From: Candidatus Kurthia intestinigallinarum
Lineage (GTDB): Bacteria > Bacillota > Bacilli > Bacillales_A > Planococcaceae
Length of the DNA: 64,000 bases
Assembly: GCF_003991225.1 (NCBI RefSeq)
Contig: NZ_JTFC01000031.1
Location: forward strand, 744,001-808,000
Reading direction: 5' to 3'
The translations under genes and the position numbers were made by a program. The notes beneath the pieces are model-generated. The model had not been told where the DNA came from, did no database searches, and saw only the letters and a list, made by a program, of their open reading frames with translations. Positions 20,718-33,094 of this stretch are shown in pieces. How positions within the stretch are numbered: the stretch's first letter is position 1; each line of letters opens with the position of its first letter.

Positions 20718-22187
20718 TTAAGCGCCAAACTGACTAAATAGCATCTCCATATTCGTTTCAATTGAATCTTGAAGTTCTTGTAGTTCAGCATCTGATAATG
20801 TATTTAAATCAACAGCGCCGTCTGCTTTCACATTTAATTTTTCTTTTACATTTGTTGTTGTATCAATATTAATTTTAATTGGTTCGCCGTCCACATCAAA
20901 GCTAATTGTCCCTTTTGATGTTTGTTTATTATTCTTCACATCTGAATCAAGCGTACCTTCATATTTTGCGTTGTACGTTTCACCTGTTTGATCTGTAATC
21001 GTAAAGTCGATATTATTCGTACGTTTATTACCATCTAATTTTTCGTCGTTTTTCATGTTAATGGCAAACTCTTCGCCTTCAGTAATTGATGTCACTGTGT
21101 AATCATCTTTTACTGTGCCTTTACCTTTTGATGTACCTTCTAAACGGAAGCTTTCAACCGCTTGGTCACTACTTTTAAGCTCTGCTACTACTTGTACATC
21201 ATCGTCCACTTTTTCTGTCATCGTAAATAGCATGTTGTTGTCTTCTTTGCCATCTGCACCTGACCAATTGATATCACGTTTTACGATTGTTTTACCGTCT
21301 AGGAAGTTTTTCGCAACAATTTTACCAAATTTCTCATCATCGATGTCCTTCAGTAAATCATCAATTGATTCCTCGTATGATTTTGTTGTTACGCTTGTGA
21401 TAGATGAACCAAACATTTTTTTGATTTTTTCATCTTTCTTCAGCTCAGCGCCAACATTTTTTAAGACACGTTTAATATCTGCATCTTCTAATGTCATCGT
21501 TACTGTATTTAGCTCTTCTTTTTTACCGAATACATCTGTCGTTTCTTTTCCTTTTTCAAACTGCTCATCTTCTAAAGAATCCATTACGACTTTTAAATAA
21601 CGGTATTGCATTTCTTCCGCTTCTTCTTGCGTCATATTTGATGCCATTAATTCATTTAAGTTCAGCATGCTCGGATCGAAATCCTCTGGTGCTGGCTCGC
21701 CTGCAATGCGTTCATATACTTTTTTCATATCAGCATTTTTAACCATTAATTTATCATTGAATAATGGTGCTGCAATGTACTGTGCATCTTTGTCAGCTGT
21801 CCACTCAAATTTATCTATTTCTGTACCCGCAAAAGTTGGTACAAATGATAATTCTGATTGTTGATTCTTTTCGTCATGACCTGCGTTAAATACAAGATTT
21901 GTTGATTCGACCATTGATGCCGGAACACCAAGTGATGATAGTAATGAGTCTGAAACTTCTGCACTCAATTTAACCGATCCACGGTATGATTCATTAACCA
22001 TTTCATCTTGAAGTGCTACCTCATTTTTGAAACGTTCATCGAAATAGCTACCCCATGTTTCCATTGATTGCTTTTCACTTAATAAATATTTGTTCTTTGG
22101 TGTATTTGTCATGTAATAATAAATGCCGCCTGCTGCTGCTAATAATAAAACAAGTACACCTATGATAATCCCTACTTTTTTACCCAT
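20718..22187 (-). CDS. Membrane-anchored extracytoplasmic protein linked to an ABC-2 exporter
   Basis: The start is ATG 22187 after AAGGAG, giving 489 residues; an in-frame extension to 22262 is rejected. A single N-terminal helix (about 5-25, rich in Val, Leu, Ala, Gly) is followed by an entirely hydrophilic Lys/Asp/Glu-rich region with repeated beta-strand-like stretches and no cysteine pair. I recognise no function; it resembles uncharacterised DUF6583-type proteins, a tentative impression. It lies 35 bases ahead of the exporter genes and may be a substrate-handling or sensor partner. Confidence 0.75.
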   Translation of the reverse strand: MGKKVGIIIGVLVLLLAAAGGIYYYMTNTPKNKYLLSEKQSMETWGSYFDERFKNEVALQDEMVNESYRGSVKLSAEVSDSLLSSLGVPASMVESTNLVFNAGHDEKNQQSELSFVPTFAGTEIDKFEWTADKDAQYIAAPLFNDKLMVKNADMKKVYERIAGEPAPEDFDPSMLNLNELMASNMTQEEAEEMQYRYLKVVMDSLEDEQFEKGKETTDVFGKKEELNTVTMTLEDADIKRVLKNVGAELKKDEKIKKMFGSSITSVTTKSYEESIDDLLKDIDDEKFGKIVAKNFLDGKTIVKRDINWSGADGKEDNNMLFTMTEKVDDDVQVVAELKSSDQAVESFRLEGTSKGKGTVKDDYTVTSITEGEEFAINMKNDEKLDGNKRTNNIDFTITDQTGETYNAKYEGTLDSDVKNNKQTSKGTISFDVDGEPIKINIDTTTNVKEKLNVKADGAVDLNTLSDAELQELQDSIETNMEMLFSQFGA

Positions 22188-22312
22188 ATCCACACTCCTT
22201 TTCTCTTTAATTCCATTATATAGGAAATTAACATCTATCTCTATGGTCTGTATTTCCTTCATTGTTTTAACACTTTTTCACTATATTTCACTATTTAAAT
22301 ATAGAATAGGTG

Positions 22313-22349
22313 AAAAAAATGAGGGCTCCTCAAGAGGTAGCCCTCATTT
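22313..22349 (-). terminator. Intrinsic terminator of pyrG
   Basis: ATGAGGGCT pairs with AGCCCTCAT and the minus strand continues into seven T residues, just past the pyrG stop. Confidence 0.9.
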
Positions 22350-22360
22350 ACTAGTACCGA

Positions 22361-23962
<1,602 letters not shown>

Positions 23963-24011
23963 TCAGTAATTCTTTCTTTCCCAAAGCACTAAAAATACCT
24001 TTAGAAAAAAC

Positions 24012-24087
24012 AAAAAAACGCTCCGCCCGCAACTAATTGCAGGGGGAGCGTGAATTTACACGGTCATACTCCTTTTTTAAGGAGCCC
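24012..24087 (-). promoter_or_regulatory. pyrG leader: reiterative-transcription attenuator
   Basis: The predicted transcript begins GGGCTCC (+1 at 24087) and continues to a terminator hairpin (CGCTCC/GGAGCG with GCAA/TTGC, then seven T residues, 24052-24012). In B. subtilis pyrG, low CTP makes polymerase add extra G residues at the GGG start, and the G tract pairs with a pyrimidine run in the 5' arm of the terminator. Here that arm carries GCTCCCCC, the required complement. The mechanism is transferred from B. subtilis; the parts are seen directly. Confidence 0.8.
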
Positions 24088-24094
24088 ATATAAA

Positions 24095-24123
24095 AGGTTA
24101 AACGTTTTGTTATTTAATGTCAA
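24095..24123 (-). promoter_or_regulatory. pyrG promoter
   Basis: On the minus strand a perfect TTGACA (24123-24118) is followed after 17 bases by TAACCT (24100-24095), and seven bases later comes the GGG of the attenuator. The weak -10 is compensated by the consensus -35. Confidence 0.7.
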
Positions 24124-24132
24124 GAGTGAAGA

Positions 24133-24663
24133 TTATTTTTCGTCTTCGTCCTCTTCGTCTTCGTAGTCTAAATCGTCTTCATCGTCTAAATCGATGTCTT
24201 CTTCAACAACGTCAAGGCCAGCTAATTCGTCGTCCTCTTCGTCTTCGTTTAAATCGCGATCAAGATCGTCATCTGATTCATCGTCGAAGTCATTTTCGTT
24301 ATCTTCTAACACTAATTCTTCGTCGTCATCTTTGTCGATTTCTAAATCAATTTCTTCATCTTCATGGTCGTGAACTTTTACAGTTGGAGCAGTTTCTTCT
24401 TCAACTTGGTCAATTGCGTACCATTCACGTAGACCCCAGCGGCTTTCACCTAATACTAGGAAACGACCGTCGATGTTCATATCTGTATAGAATTGTACGA
24501 TTGCCTCTTTTAGTTGCGCTTCTGTACGCGCGCCTAAAGCAATAATTTGGTCAGTAATTTCGTTAAATGGAATCGCTTGGCCTTTTTCAACTAAAATACG
24601 ATGTGCTAAGTTAATTAATGATTCTTGGGTTAATTGTTCTGATGTTAAATCACGAAGGTTCAA
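24133..24663 (-). CDS. rpoE: DNA-directed RNA polymerase delta subunit
   Basis: Delta is a Gram-positive polymerase subunit that promotes recycling and start-site selectivity. The N-terminal HARE-HTH domain (about 1-90, with DINGRFL-like DMNIDGRFLVLGESRWGLR) is followed by a disordered tail made almost entirely of Asp and Glu. The start is uncertain: GTG at 24672 is only one base from AAAGGA, whereas TTG at 24663 (176 residues, MNLRDLT) has ten bases of spacing, so I prefer the latter. It is immediately upstream of the pyrG promoter. Confidence 0.93.
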   Translation of the reverse strand: MNLRDLTSEQLTQESLINLAHRILVEKGQAIPFNEITDQIIALGARTEAQLKEAIVQFYTDMNIDGRFLVLGESRWGLREWYAIDQVEEETAPTVKVHDHEDEEIDLEIDKDDDEELVLEDNENDFDDESDDDLDRDLNEDEEDDELAGLDVVEEDIDLDDEDDLDYEDEEDEDEK

Positions 24664-24733
24664 TTCGTGCACGTCCTTTCTCTACTTAAACATACTAATT
24701 ATTATATACATATTGTGCTCTGTTACGCCACAT

Positions 24734-24892
24734 TCAATTGTCTTTTTTCTGACGTTTGACACTACGATAAACGTAGTAAAATAAATATAGGGCTAAAATT
24801 AAAAGTGGAATCGCGCCCAATTGTTTATTATACAACAAATACGTCGCAATGGCGCAAGCGATTATAATTAAATAGTGTATGATTCTCTCCAT
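24734..24892 (-). CDS. Small two-helix membrane protein
   Basis: A 52-codon frame from ATG 24892 to TGA 24734 encodes MERIIHYLIIIACAIATY and a second hydrophobic helix (IPLLILALYLFYYVY), ending in a basic tail RSVKRQKKDN. GAGGAG and AAGGT lie just upstream of the ATG. Two membrane helices with a positively charged end make chance unlikely. No family is recognised. It sits between icmF and rpoE on their strand and accounts for most of the 24673-24973 gap. Confidence 0.65.
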   Translation of the reverse strand: MERIIHYLIIIACAIATYLLYNKQLGAIPLLILALYLFYYVYRSVKRQKKDN

Positions 24893-24973
24893 ATACCTTG
24901 GTGCTCCTCAGCATAGCTTTTCCCTATATTATACAGAAAAAACCATAAAAACACGTCTATGAACCTTCTTTTA

Positions 24974-27900
24974 TTACATATTTCGACGATATTTACCGCC
25001 AACTTCATATAAAGCATTTGTGATTTGTCCCAAACTTGCGTATTTAACCGTCTCCATTAACTCATCAAAAATATTATTTCCTGATTTCGCAACTTCTTGC
25101 AGACGTTTCAGCATTTCAGCAGATTTCCCTTCATGCTTCGCTTGGAATTTACGTAAGTTCACAATTTGCGTTGTTTTTTCTTCTGTCGATGCACGCGCAA
25201 TCTCCATATTATCGAATAATTCTTCATCATTGGCATTTGGATTTAAGTACGTGTTCACACCGATAATTGGTAGCTCACCAGAATGTTTCAAATGCTCATA
25301 GTACATTGATTCTTCTTGAATTTTTGCACGCTGATACTGCGTCTCCATTGCGCCAAGCACGCCACCACGGTCATCAATACGGTCAAATTCTGCAAGTACC
25401 GCTTCTTCCACTAATGTCGTTAACTCATCAATAATATAGGAACCTTGTAATGGATTTTCATTTTTTGAGAGGCCATGCTCTTTCGTAATAATTAACTGAA
25501 TGGCCATCGCGCGGCGAACAGACTCTTCAGTCGGTGTTGTAATCGCTTCATCGTATGCGTTTGTATGCAGTGAGTTACATTGATCTTGCAGTGCCATTAA
25601 TGCTTGCAGCGTCGTACGAATATCATTAAAATCAATTTCCTGTGCATGGAGGCTACGACCTGACGTTTGTACATGATATTTCAATTTTTGACTACGCTCA
25701 TTCGCACCGTATTTATCACGCATCGCAACTGCCCAAATACGACGTGCCACACGGCCAATCACTGTATATTCTGGGTCTAAGCCATTTGAGAAGAAGAACG
25801 ATAGATTCGGCGCAAAGTCATCAATATTCATACCACGGCTTAAATAGTATTCCACAAATGTGAAGCCATTTGATAACGTGAACGCTAGTTGTGAAATTGG
25901 ATTCGCACCTGCTTCTGCAATATGGTAGCCAGAAATCGACACTGAGTAATAATTACGTACATCGTGGTCGATGAAGTATTGCTGAATATCGCCCATCATA
26001 CGTAGTGCAAACTCTGTCGAGAAAATACATGTATTTTGCCCTTGGTCTTCTTTTAAAATATCCGCTTGTACCGTACCACGCACGACATGTAAGGTTTCTG
26101 CTTTTACCGCTGCATGTTCTTCTTCTGTAAGCCCACGTCCAAGCTCTGCTTCCTTCTGCGTCACCTGCTGATCAATCGCTGTGTTTAAAAACATCGCTAA
26201 AATAATCGGCGCTGGTCCGTTAATTGTCATCGATACCGATGTTGACGGTGCACATAAATCAAAACCGGCATACAGCTTTTTCATATCCTCTAGCGTACAA
26301 ACACTCACGCCTGATTCACCAATTTTCCCGTAAATATCTGGGCGCTCATTCGGGTCCTCTCCGTAAAGCGTCACCGAGTCAAAGGCCGTTGATAAACGTT
26401 TGGCATCATCGCCCGCTGATAAATAGTGGAAGCGTTTATTCGTACGCTCTGGTGTGCCTTCACCTGCGAATTGACGTTTTGGATCTTCTCCCTGACGCTT
26501 GAATGGGAATACGCCTGCTGTATACGGGAACGAGCCTGGTACGTTTTCGCTATACGCAAACTGTAAAATTTCGCCGTAGTCCTTCATTTTTGGTAGGACG
26601 ATTTTCGGAATTTTTGTACCCGATAAAGACTCGCTCACTAAAATCGTGCGAATTTCCTTATCACGTACTTTTGTCACCATAACATCCCCTGAGTAGCTTT
26701 CTTTTAGCGCCTCCCAGTTATCTAAAATCTTCTTCGATTGTGGTGTCAGTTCAATTTGAAGCGCTTTCAATTTTTCCGTTAAAATCGCTTGTGTCGGTGC
26801 ATCATCCACTAATGAAATCGCACCCTCTAGCTGGAAGATTTTACGCGCAATATCGACCTGCTGTGCGGTTGTCTTTTTGTAGCCACGTACCGTATCGGTA
26901 ATTTCACGTAAATAATAGCGGCGGTCATTCGGGATAATAACATGGTCCTTTTGCGTTTTTACAAATTCACTATAAGATGTTTCCCAGTTAAGACCTGCTT
27001 TATCACGTAGCACATGCAACAGTGCCGCAAATAATGAATTCGTTCCCTTGTCGTTAAATTGACTCGCAATTGTACCATAGACGGGCATATCGTCTGGTGA
27101 TTCATTGAAGCGATTATGACTACGCTGATATTGTTTTTTCACATGCGTCATCGCATCCTCTGACCCTTTACGCTCAAATTTATTGATGACAATCAAATCG
27201 GCAAAATCAATCATATCGATTTTTTCTAGCTGTGTTGGCGCACCAAATTCACTCGTCATCACATACATCGATAAATCCGATACTTTTGTAATGGCCGCAT
27301 CCCCCTGACCAATACCGCTCGTTTCTACGATAATTAAATCAAAGCCAGCTGCCTTCACTACGTCTAATACATCATCGAGATTATCTGAAATCTCTGAGTG
27401 TGACTCACGCGTTGCCAGTGAGCGCATATAAATACGATTATTAAAAATGGCATTCATGCGAATACGGTCACCAAGTAAGGCCCCGCCTGTTTTTTGCTTT
27501 GTCGGGTCAATCGACACAATCGCAATACGTACATCTGGTAGTTCTTGTAAGAAGCGACGAATTAATTCATCTGTGAGAGAGCTCTTACCTGCACCACCTG
27601 TACCTGTAATACCTAAAACTGGTGTGTTTTTTGAACGTCTGCGTGCCTCCGCCATAAATTCCTCAGACGCTTTATTTTCAGCAATCGTAATCGCCTTTGC
27701 AAGCGCTAGTTGATTATCTGGTGACATAGCATCAAGCAGGGACACATCTTCTTGCTCAACCGTTTTGAAATCACTGTTTTCAAGCATTAAATTAATCATA
27801 CCTTGAAGGCCTAATGTGCGCCCATCCTCTGGTGAGAACAGATGATTGACACCATATGCGTGAAGCTCCTTCGCCTCGGACGGTAAAATAACCCCGCCAC

Positions 27901-28198
27901 CTCCGCCAAAGATTTGAATATGCTCAGCGCCTTTTTCTTTCAGTAAGTCATAAATATATTTAAAGTATTCGACGTGACCACCTTGATAAGAAGAGACCGC
28001 AATCCCTTGTGCGTCCTCTTGAATCGCTGCATCGACAATTTCTTCTACAGAACGATTATGCCCTAGGTGAATGACTTCTGCACCGCTTGCTTGCAAAATA
28101 CGACGCATAATATTAATTGTGGCGTCATGCCCATCGAATAAACTTGATGCTGTCACAAAACGTAATGCATTTTTCGCTTGGTATACCGTTGCTTCCAT
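24974..28198 (-). CDS. icmF: Fused isobutyryl-CoA mutase / G-protein chaperone IcmF
   Basis: IcmF interconverts isobutyryl-CoA and n-butyryl-CoA with adenosylcobalamin and carries its own MeaB-like chaperone. The 1074-residue protein has an N-terminal B12-binding domain (about 12-145, cobalt-ligand H24 in DGHDAT), a GTPase domain (about 180-420, P-loop GTGGAGKS 199-206, base-specificity NKFERKG) and a C-terminal CoA-mutase barrel. It connects valine or branched-chain fatty-acid breakdown to the acyl-CoA genes upstream, and its cofactor is supplied by the cobalamin operon further upstream. Isovaleryl/pivaloyl-CoA activity is also reported for the family. Confidence 0.96.
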   Translation of the reverse strand: MEATVYQAKNALRFVTASSLFDGHDATINIMRRILQASGAEVIHLGHNRSVEEIVDAAIQEDAQGIAVSSYQGGHVEYFKYIYDLLKEKGAEHIQIFGGGGGVILPSEAKELHAYGVNHLFSPEDGRTLGLQGMINLMLENSDFKTVEQEDVSLLDAMSPDNQLALAKAITIAENKASEEFMAEARRRSKNTPVLGITGTGGAGKSSLTDELIRRFLQELPDVRIAIVSIDPTKQKTGGALLGDRIRMNAIFNNRIYMRSLATRESHSEISDNLDDVLDVVKAAGFDLIIVETSGIGQGDAAITKVSDLSMYVMTSEFGAPTQLEKIDMIDFADLIVINKFERKGSEDAMTHVKKQYQRSHNRFNESPDDMPVYGTIASQFNDKGTNSLFAALLHVLRDKAGLNWETSYSEFVKTQKDHVIIPNDRRYYLREITDTVRGYKKTTAQQVDIARKIFQLEGAISLVDDAPTQAILTEKLKALQIELTPQSKKILDNWEALKESYSGDVMVTKVRDKEIRTILVSESLSGTKIPKIVLPKMKDYGEILQFAYSENVPGSFPYTAGVFPFKRQGEDPKRQFAGEGTPERTNKRFHYLSAGDDAKRLSTAFDSVTLYGEDPNERPDIYGKIGESGVSVCTLEDMKKLYAGFDLCAPSTSVSMTINGPAPIILAMFLNTAIDQQVTQKEAELGRGLTEEEHAAVKAETLHVVRGTVQADILKEDQGQNTCIFSTEFALRMMGDIQQYFIDHDVRNYYSVSISGYHIAEAGANPISQLAFTLSNGFTFVEYYLSRGMNIDDFAPNLSFFFSNGLDPEYTVIGRVARRIWAVAMRDKYGANERSQKLKYHVQTSGRSLHAQEIDFNDIRTTLQALMALQDQCNSLHTNAYDEAITTPTEESVRRAMAIQLIITKEHGLSKNENPLQGSYIIDELTTLVEEAVLAEFDRIDDRGGVLGAMETQYQRAKIQEESMYYEHLKHSGELPIIGVNTYLNPNANDEELFDNMEIARASTEEKTTQIVNLRKFQAKHEGKSAEMLKRLQEVAKSGNNIFDELMETVKYASLGQITNALYEVGGKYRRNM

Positions 28199-28216
28199 AA
28201 TAGAACTCCCCCTTTT

Positions 28217-28257
28217 AGTAAAAAAAGAGACTACCCGCTGATGCGTCCTCTCTTTAT
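28217..28257 (-). terminator. Candidate terminator between acyl-CoA dehydrogenase and icmF
   Basis: AAAGAGA pairs with TCTCTTT around a 17-base loop, and the minus strand runs on in seven T residues. The stem is only 7 bp, so readthrough into icmF is likely. Confidence 0.5.
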
Positions 28258-28330
28258 AGAAAATGTTCTCTATAGGATCGAATACAACTAACGAATAGCC
28301 TCAACATGAATCATATCTGTACTATCAAAA

Positions 28331-29488
28331 TTATGCTTTTTGTAATGGACGCGTATTTTCTAAACCACGCGCAATAACCATACGTTGAATTTCTTGTGTA
28401 CCTTCATAAATTTGAGTGATTTTTGCATCACGCATGAAACGTTCCACAGGATATTCTTTTGTATACCCGTAGCCACCGAATACTTGAACCGCTTCAGTCG
28501 TTACGTTCATTGCTGTATCCCCAGCCATCAATTTCGCCATTGCTGACGCTTGACCGTATGGTAGTCCTTCCGTTTCTAACCACGCTGCTTGGTAAGTTAA
28601 TAGACGAGAAGCTTCGATTGCTGTCGCCATATCTGCTAGTTTAAAGCTAATGCCTTGGTTTGCAGAAATTGGTTTACCAAATTGAACACGTTGACCAGCA
28701 TATTCTACTGCTGCATCAAGTGCGCCTTGTGCGATACCAACAGCTTGTGCTGCGATACCGTTACGGCCGCCATCTAATGTTTTCATTGCAACTTTGAATC
28801 CTTCACCTTCAGCGCCAAGAATATTTTCTTTTGGCACACGGCAATTTTCGAAGATGATTTCCGTAGTAGCAGATGCACGAATACCCATTTTGTGCTCTTC
28901 TTTCCCTACTTTGAAGCCTTCGAAATCCGATTCAACGATGAATGCTGTTGTACTACGACGATCTTTCGGGTCTAGTAGTGCAATTACGATATAAATATCT
29001 GCTACCCCACCGTTTGTGATGAAGATTTTCGAGCCATTTAAGATATAGTCATCGCCATCTTTCGTTGCGATTGTTTTCATACCACCTGCATCACTACCTG
29101 AACCTGATTCTGTTAAGCAATACGCGCCAATTTTTGCACCTTCAGCCATCGGGCGTAAGTATTTTTGCTTTTGCTCTTCAGTACCAAATTTGAAAACAGG
29201 CCAACCTGCTAATGATGTATGAGCTGATAACGTAACAGCTGTTGAGCCACAAACGCGTGCTAACTCTTCAACTGCGATACAGTATGCTAAAAAGTCCATA
29301 CCTGCACCACCGTACTCTTCAGGCCATGGAATACCTGTTAAGCCAAGCTCTGCCATCTTATCGAAAATCTCGCGATCAAAACGTGCTTCTTCGTCGCGCT
29401 CTGCTGCTGTTGGTGCCACTTCATTTACGGCGAAGTCGCGTACCATCTTACGTAACATTTCGTGTTCATCTGATAATTTGAATTGCAT
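28331..29488 (-). CDS. acdA: Acyl-CoA dehydrogenase
   Basis: The flavoenzyme oxidises acyl-CoA to enoyl-CoA, the first step of beta-oxidation. The 385-residue protein has the signature [16 protein letters not shown] and the catalytic base E362 in IYEGTQEIQ, the position used by short-chain and butyryl-CoA dehydrogenases. It lies between the thiolase and icmF, matching the B. subtilis fadF-acdA-rpoE order with icmF and a thiolase inserted. Electrons probably go to ETF and then to FadF. Confidence 0.94.
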   Translation of the reverse strand: MQFKLSDEHEMLRKMVRDFAVNEVAPTAAERDEEARFDREIFDKMAELGLTGIPWPEEYGGAGMDFLAYCIAVEELARVCGSTAVTLSAHTSLAGWPVFKFGTEEQKQKYLRPMAEGAKIGAYCLTESGSGSDAGGMKTIATKDGDDYILNGSKIFITNGGVADIYIVIALLDPKDRRSTTAFIVESDFEGFKVGKEEHKMGIRASATTEIIFENCRVPKENILGAEGEGFKVAMKTLDGGRNGIAAQAVGIAQGALDAAVEYAGQRVQFGKPISANQGISFKLADMATAIEASRLLTYQAAWLETEGLPYGQASAMAKLMAGDTAMNVTTEAVQVFGGYGYTKEYPVERFMRDAKITQIYEGTQEIQRMVIARGLENTRPLQKA

Positions 29489-29568
29489 GTTGTTTTCCCC
29501 CTATTTCTAAATAACTAATTTTGCAGCGTGTTCTAACCTTAATCTTCAATGCAAGCTCGAACACAAAT

Positions 29569-30756
29569 CTATGGTGCTACTTCAATCATGATGGCGTCTC
29601 CTTGTCCGCCACCCGAACAAATCGCTGCGATGCCGATACCGCCACCGCGACGCTTTAATTCTTTTGCGAGTGTTAGCACGATGCGCGCTCCACTAGCGCC
29701 AATTGGATGCCCAAGCGCAACTGCGCCTCCATTGACATTCACCTTTTCAGGGTCGAGACCCGCAAGTTTATTCGCTGTTAATGCCACGACTGAGAAGGCT
29801 TCATTTAGTTCAAATAATGCAATATCTTCTAATGTCTTGCCTGTCTTTTTAAGAATTGTTTCAATGATTAGGCCCGGTGTTTCTGGGAAGCGCTCCGGCT
29901 CAATTGCGATTTCTGCATGACCAATAACAGTTGCTAATGGTTCAAGCCCTCGCTTTTGTGCCTCGTCCTCTGCGACAACGACAACGGCCGCTGCACCATC
30001 ATTAATCCCTGGTGCATTGCCGGCTGTCACTGTGCCATCCTTGCCAAATGCGGGCTTCAGCTTCGCCAGTGACTCCGCTGTTGTCCCTTTACGTGGTGCT
30101 TCGTCTGTATCGACAACGACGGGCTCACCCTTACGCTGTGGAATCGTTACAGGAACGATTTCTTCCGCGAAAATACCGGCCTCAATCGACTTCACAGCAA
30201 GCTGCTGACTACGCGCCGCAAATGCATCTTGCTGCTCGCGCGTAATCGTAAACTTATCTGCTGTCTCATTGCCGTAAACACCCATATGCACATGATCCGG
30301 ATGGAATGCACAGGTTAGGCCATCGTGAAGCACGCCATCGACTAGCTTGCCATCTCCCATACGTAATCCCCAGCGTCCTTGTGGTAAGTAGTACGGTGCA
30401 TTGGACATCGACTCCATACCACCAGCAACGATAATGCGCTCGTCACCTAAGCGAATCAGTTGGTCTGCTAACGTAATACTGCGTAGACCTGACGCACATA
30501 CTTTGTTGATTGTCTCGGTCTTTACCGTATACGGAATGCCTGCTTTATGCGCTGCTTGTCGTGACGGGATTTGACCTTGCCCCGCTTGAAGTACCGTCCC
30601 CACGATTACTTCGTCGACTTCTTCCGGTTTAATATTCGTTTGCTCAAGTGCACCTTTAATGGCGATACCACCTAAGTCGCTCGCCGTTAAACTACTAAGT
30701 GCACCTCCGAATTTACCGAATGGTGTTCTTGCTCCTGCTACAATGACTGATTTCAC
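29569..30756 (-). CDS. Acetyl-CoA C-acetyltransferase (thiolase)
   Basis: Thiolases cleave 3-ketoacyl-CoA or condense two acetyl-CoA. The 395-residue protein has the acyl-accepting C87 ([10 protein letters not shown]), the [13 protein letters not shown] histidine loop and C380 (CSGGGQGDA). The start is GTG 30756 after AGAGGT. Chain-length preference cannot be read from sequence; neighbours suggest beta-oxidation of short or branched acyl-CoA. Confidence 0.94.
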   Translation of the reverse strand: MKSVIVAGARTPFGKFGGALSSLTASDLGGIAIKGALEQTNIKPEEVDEVIVGTVLQAGQGQIPSRQAAHKAGIPYTVKTETINKVCASGLRSITLADQLIRLGDERIIVAGGMESMSNAPYYLPQGRWGLRMGDGKLVDGVLHDGLTCAFHPDHVHMGVYGNETADKFTITREQQDAFAARSQQLAVKSIEAGIFAEEIVPVTIPQRKGEPVVVDTDEAPRKGTTAESLAKLKPAFGKDGTVTAGNAPGINDGAAAVVVVAEDEAQKRGLEPLATVIGHAEIAIEPERFPETPGLIIETILKKTGKTLEDIALFELNEAFSVVALTANKLAGLDPEKVNVNGGAVALGHPIGASGARIVLTLAKELKRRGGGIGIAAICSGGGQGDAIMIEVAP

Positions 30757-30811
30757 TATTCAACACCTCTTTACTTAGAATAAAGTTGGACCTAAATCAT
30801 GAAACGGACAG

Positions 30812-30841
30812 AAGAAAAACGCGGAATCCCACGTTTTCCCT
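30812..30841 (-). terminator. Candidate terminator after fadF
   Basis: The minus strand shows AAAACGTGG/CCGCGTTTT (one wobble, four-base loop) with a T-rich tail, a few bases past the fadF stop. It would reduce transcription into the thiolase gene. Confidence 0.55.
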
Positions 30842-30846
30842 AACGA

Positions 30847-33027
30847 TTAATTTAATAAGCTTGCTTCTTCTACGCCCGCTGCTACAGGTTCTTCAGCAGC
30901 AGGTGGTGCATCACCGAAAATCGATTTTTCTAGTAATTCTGCTACGTCGTATGTGCCAACAGAATCCTCTACCTCTTTCGCCTTCGTACCATCTGATAAC
31001 ATCGTTAAGCAATATGGACAACCAGCTGAAATTACCGTTGGATTTGTTGCAAGTGCTTGCTCTGTACGCGCGACATTGATACGGTTGCCGACATGCTCTT
31101 CCATCCACATCAGACCACCACCAGCGCCACAGCACATTGCCTCGTCACGATTACGTTCCATTTCAACAAGCTCTACACCTGGAATCGCTTTTAAGATTTC
31201 ACGCGGTGCATCGTATACATTGTTGTAACGGCCTAAGTAACATGAATCATGGAAAACGATTTTTTCGTTTACTGCATGTTGCGGCTTAATACGACCTTCT
31301 TGTAATAATTTGAATAAGAACTCTGTATGGTGATAAACTTCACCACTCCAGCCGAAGTCAGAGTACTCATTTTTGAACGTGTTATACGCATGTGGATCGA
31401 TTGTAATAATCTTCTTCACTTCTGCTTTATCAAACTCTTTAATATTCGCTTCAACAAGCTCTTGGTATAAGAACTCATTACCTAAACGACGTGGTGTATC
31501 ACCAGAGTTTTTCTCTTTGTTACCTAAAATTGCGAACTTCACGCCTGCTTCATTTAACAGATGAGCAAATGATAAGGCGATTTTTTGTGAACGGTTATCG
31601 AATGATCCCATTGACCCTACCCAGAATAAGTATTCAAATTCTTCGCCAGCTTTTTGAGCTTCTTTCACAGTTGGGATGTGAAGTTCTGGACGAGCTTCGC
31701 GCCATTCTTCTTTTTGCTTACGGTTGATACCCCATGGATTCCCTTGACGCTCGATATTGTTCATTGCGCGCTGTGCATCCGAGTTTACTTTACCTTCTGT
31801 CATCGTTAAGTAACGACGTAGGTCGATAATTTTTTCTACGTGCTCGTTCATTACCGGACATTGGTCCTCACAGTTACGGCAAGTTGTACATGCCCAAATT
31901 TCTTCCTCTGTGATAACATCGCCGATTAATGACGGGCTATAAATATCTTCAATTACTGCACCTTCAGCGCCCGCTGCAGCTGCTAATTGATTGCCTTTTG
32001 CATTGTTGAAAATAAAGCTTGGTACCCACGGCTTTTGCTGTGTTTGTACCGCGCCTGTAAATGTTAAGTGGTCACGTAATTTTGTCATCAAATCCATTGG
32101 TGATAACATTTTACCTGTGCCTGTTGCGGGACACATGTTTGTACAACGACCACATTCCACACAAGCGTATAAGTCGACGAGCTGTAAGTCAGTGAAATCG
32201 GTAATTTTACCAACACCAAATGACGCTTCGACTTCTTCTTCGCCTTCTGCCTCATCATCTTCTTCAAATGCGCTGAAGTCGATTGGTTTTAGCTTCCCTG
32301 GAGGCGTTAATGGATTTAAATATACATTCGCCGGTCCTGCGATTAAGTGCGCGTGTTTTGATTGTGGAACATATACTAAGAATGTTAGAAGCACTAATAA
32401 GTGAATCCACCACATAATATAAAATACTGTGATTGCTGCGGCTTGTGGTAAGAATGAGAATATTGCGGCAATTGCAGATGCAACTGGTTCCGTCCATACC
32501 CAAGTCGTTTCACCGTGCCAAATGAGGCCCATACCGTTACCAACTAATACAGAAACCATTAGTGATCCGATAAAAATGAGCACAAGCCCCGCTTTTAGAC
32601 CGCGTTTTAAACGGACAAGTTTTTCAATGTATCGACGGTAGAATGCGCCGATTACCGATACTAAAATCATTAGTGTAACGAGCTCTTGGAAGAACGTAAA
32701 ATATGGATATAACGGTCCAAGAGGTAAATGTGATCCTGGTGCTAAACCTTTCCAGATAAAATCGATTGCACCAAATTGAACTAAAATGAAACCGTAGAAC
32801 ATCATAACGTGAAGAATACCACTCTTCTTATCCTTCAACAGTTTCTTTTGTCCAAACACAAACACCCAAATTTTATTCAGGCGCTCTTTCACATTGTGAT
32901 CGAATTCCTCTTTCTTACCCATCTTAATGAATTCGATTCTTGTCTTAATTAGGTATGCAAATAAATACACACCATACGCGATAACTAGAATCGCCAAAAT
33001 CCAGTTTGCGATTAATAATGGACTCAT
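30847..33027 (-). CDS. fadF: FadF, membrane iron-sulfur oxidoreductase
   Basis: FadF-type proteins are thought to pass electrons from the acyl-CoA dehydrogenase/ETF system to the quinone pool. The 726-residue protein has an N-terminal membrane domain of about six helices (to residue 220, nitrate-reductase gamma-like), two 4Fe-4S motifs (CVECGRCTNMCP 289-300, CTTCRNCEDQCP 380-391) and C-terminal CCG domains (HDSCYLGR, MCCGAGGG near 632) as in heterodisulfide reductase. It heads the fatty-acid operon and is preceded by a promoter with a FadR-like palindrome. Confidence 0.94.
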   Translation of the reverse strand: MSPLLIANWILAILVIAYGVYLFAYLIKTRIEFIKMGKKEEFDHNVKERLNKIWVFVFGQKKLLKDKKSGILHVMMFYGFILVQFGAIDFIWKGLAPGSHLPLGPLYPYFTFFQELVTLMILVSVIGAFYRRYIEKLVRLKRGLKAGLVLIFIGSLMVSVLVGNGMGLIWHGETTWVWTEPVASAIAAIFSFLPQAAAITVFYIMWWIHLLVLLTFLVYVPQSKHAHLIAGPANVYLNPLTPPGKLKPIDFSAFEEDDEAEGEEEVEASFGVGKITDFTDLQLVDLYACVECGRCTNMCPATGTGKMLSPMDLMTKLRDHLTFTGAVQTQQKPWVPSFIFNNAKGNQLAAAAGAEGAVIEDIYSPSLIGDVITEEEIWACTTCRNCEDQCPVMNEHVEKIIDLRRYLTMTEGKVNSDAQRAMNNIERQGNPWGINRKQKEEWREARPELHIPTVKEAQKAGEEFEYLFWVGSMGSFDNRSQKIALSFAHLLNEAGVKFAILGNKEKNSGDTPRRLGNEFLYQELVEANIKEFDKAEVKKIITIDPHAYNTFKNEYSDFGWSGEVYHHTEFLFKLLQEGRIKPQHAVNEKIVFHDSCYLGRYNNVYDAPREILKAIPGVELVEMERNRDEAMCCGAGGGLMWMEEHVGNRINVARTEQALATNPTVISAGCPYCLTMLSDGTKAKEVEDSVGTYDVAELLEKSIFGDAPPAAEEPVAAGVEEASLLN

Positions 33028-33094
33028 GCCTTTTCCCCCCTAAAGACTGATTTTCCTTTTTGTATAGTATTTGGTTACATTTGGAATTAGTAAT

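Noticed and set aside
21115-21600. 161-codon plus-strand Ser/Phe-rich frame
   Set aside because: It is the antisense shadow of the membrane-anchored protein gene, with typical shadow composition.
24117-24545. 142-codon plus-strand Arg/Leu-rich frame
   Set aside because: It is the complement of the Asp/Glu codon tract of rpoE and not a gene.
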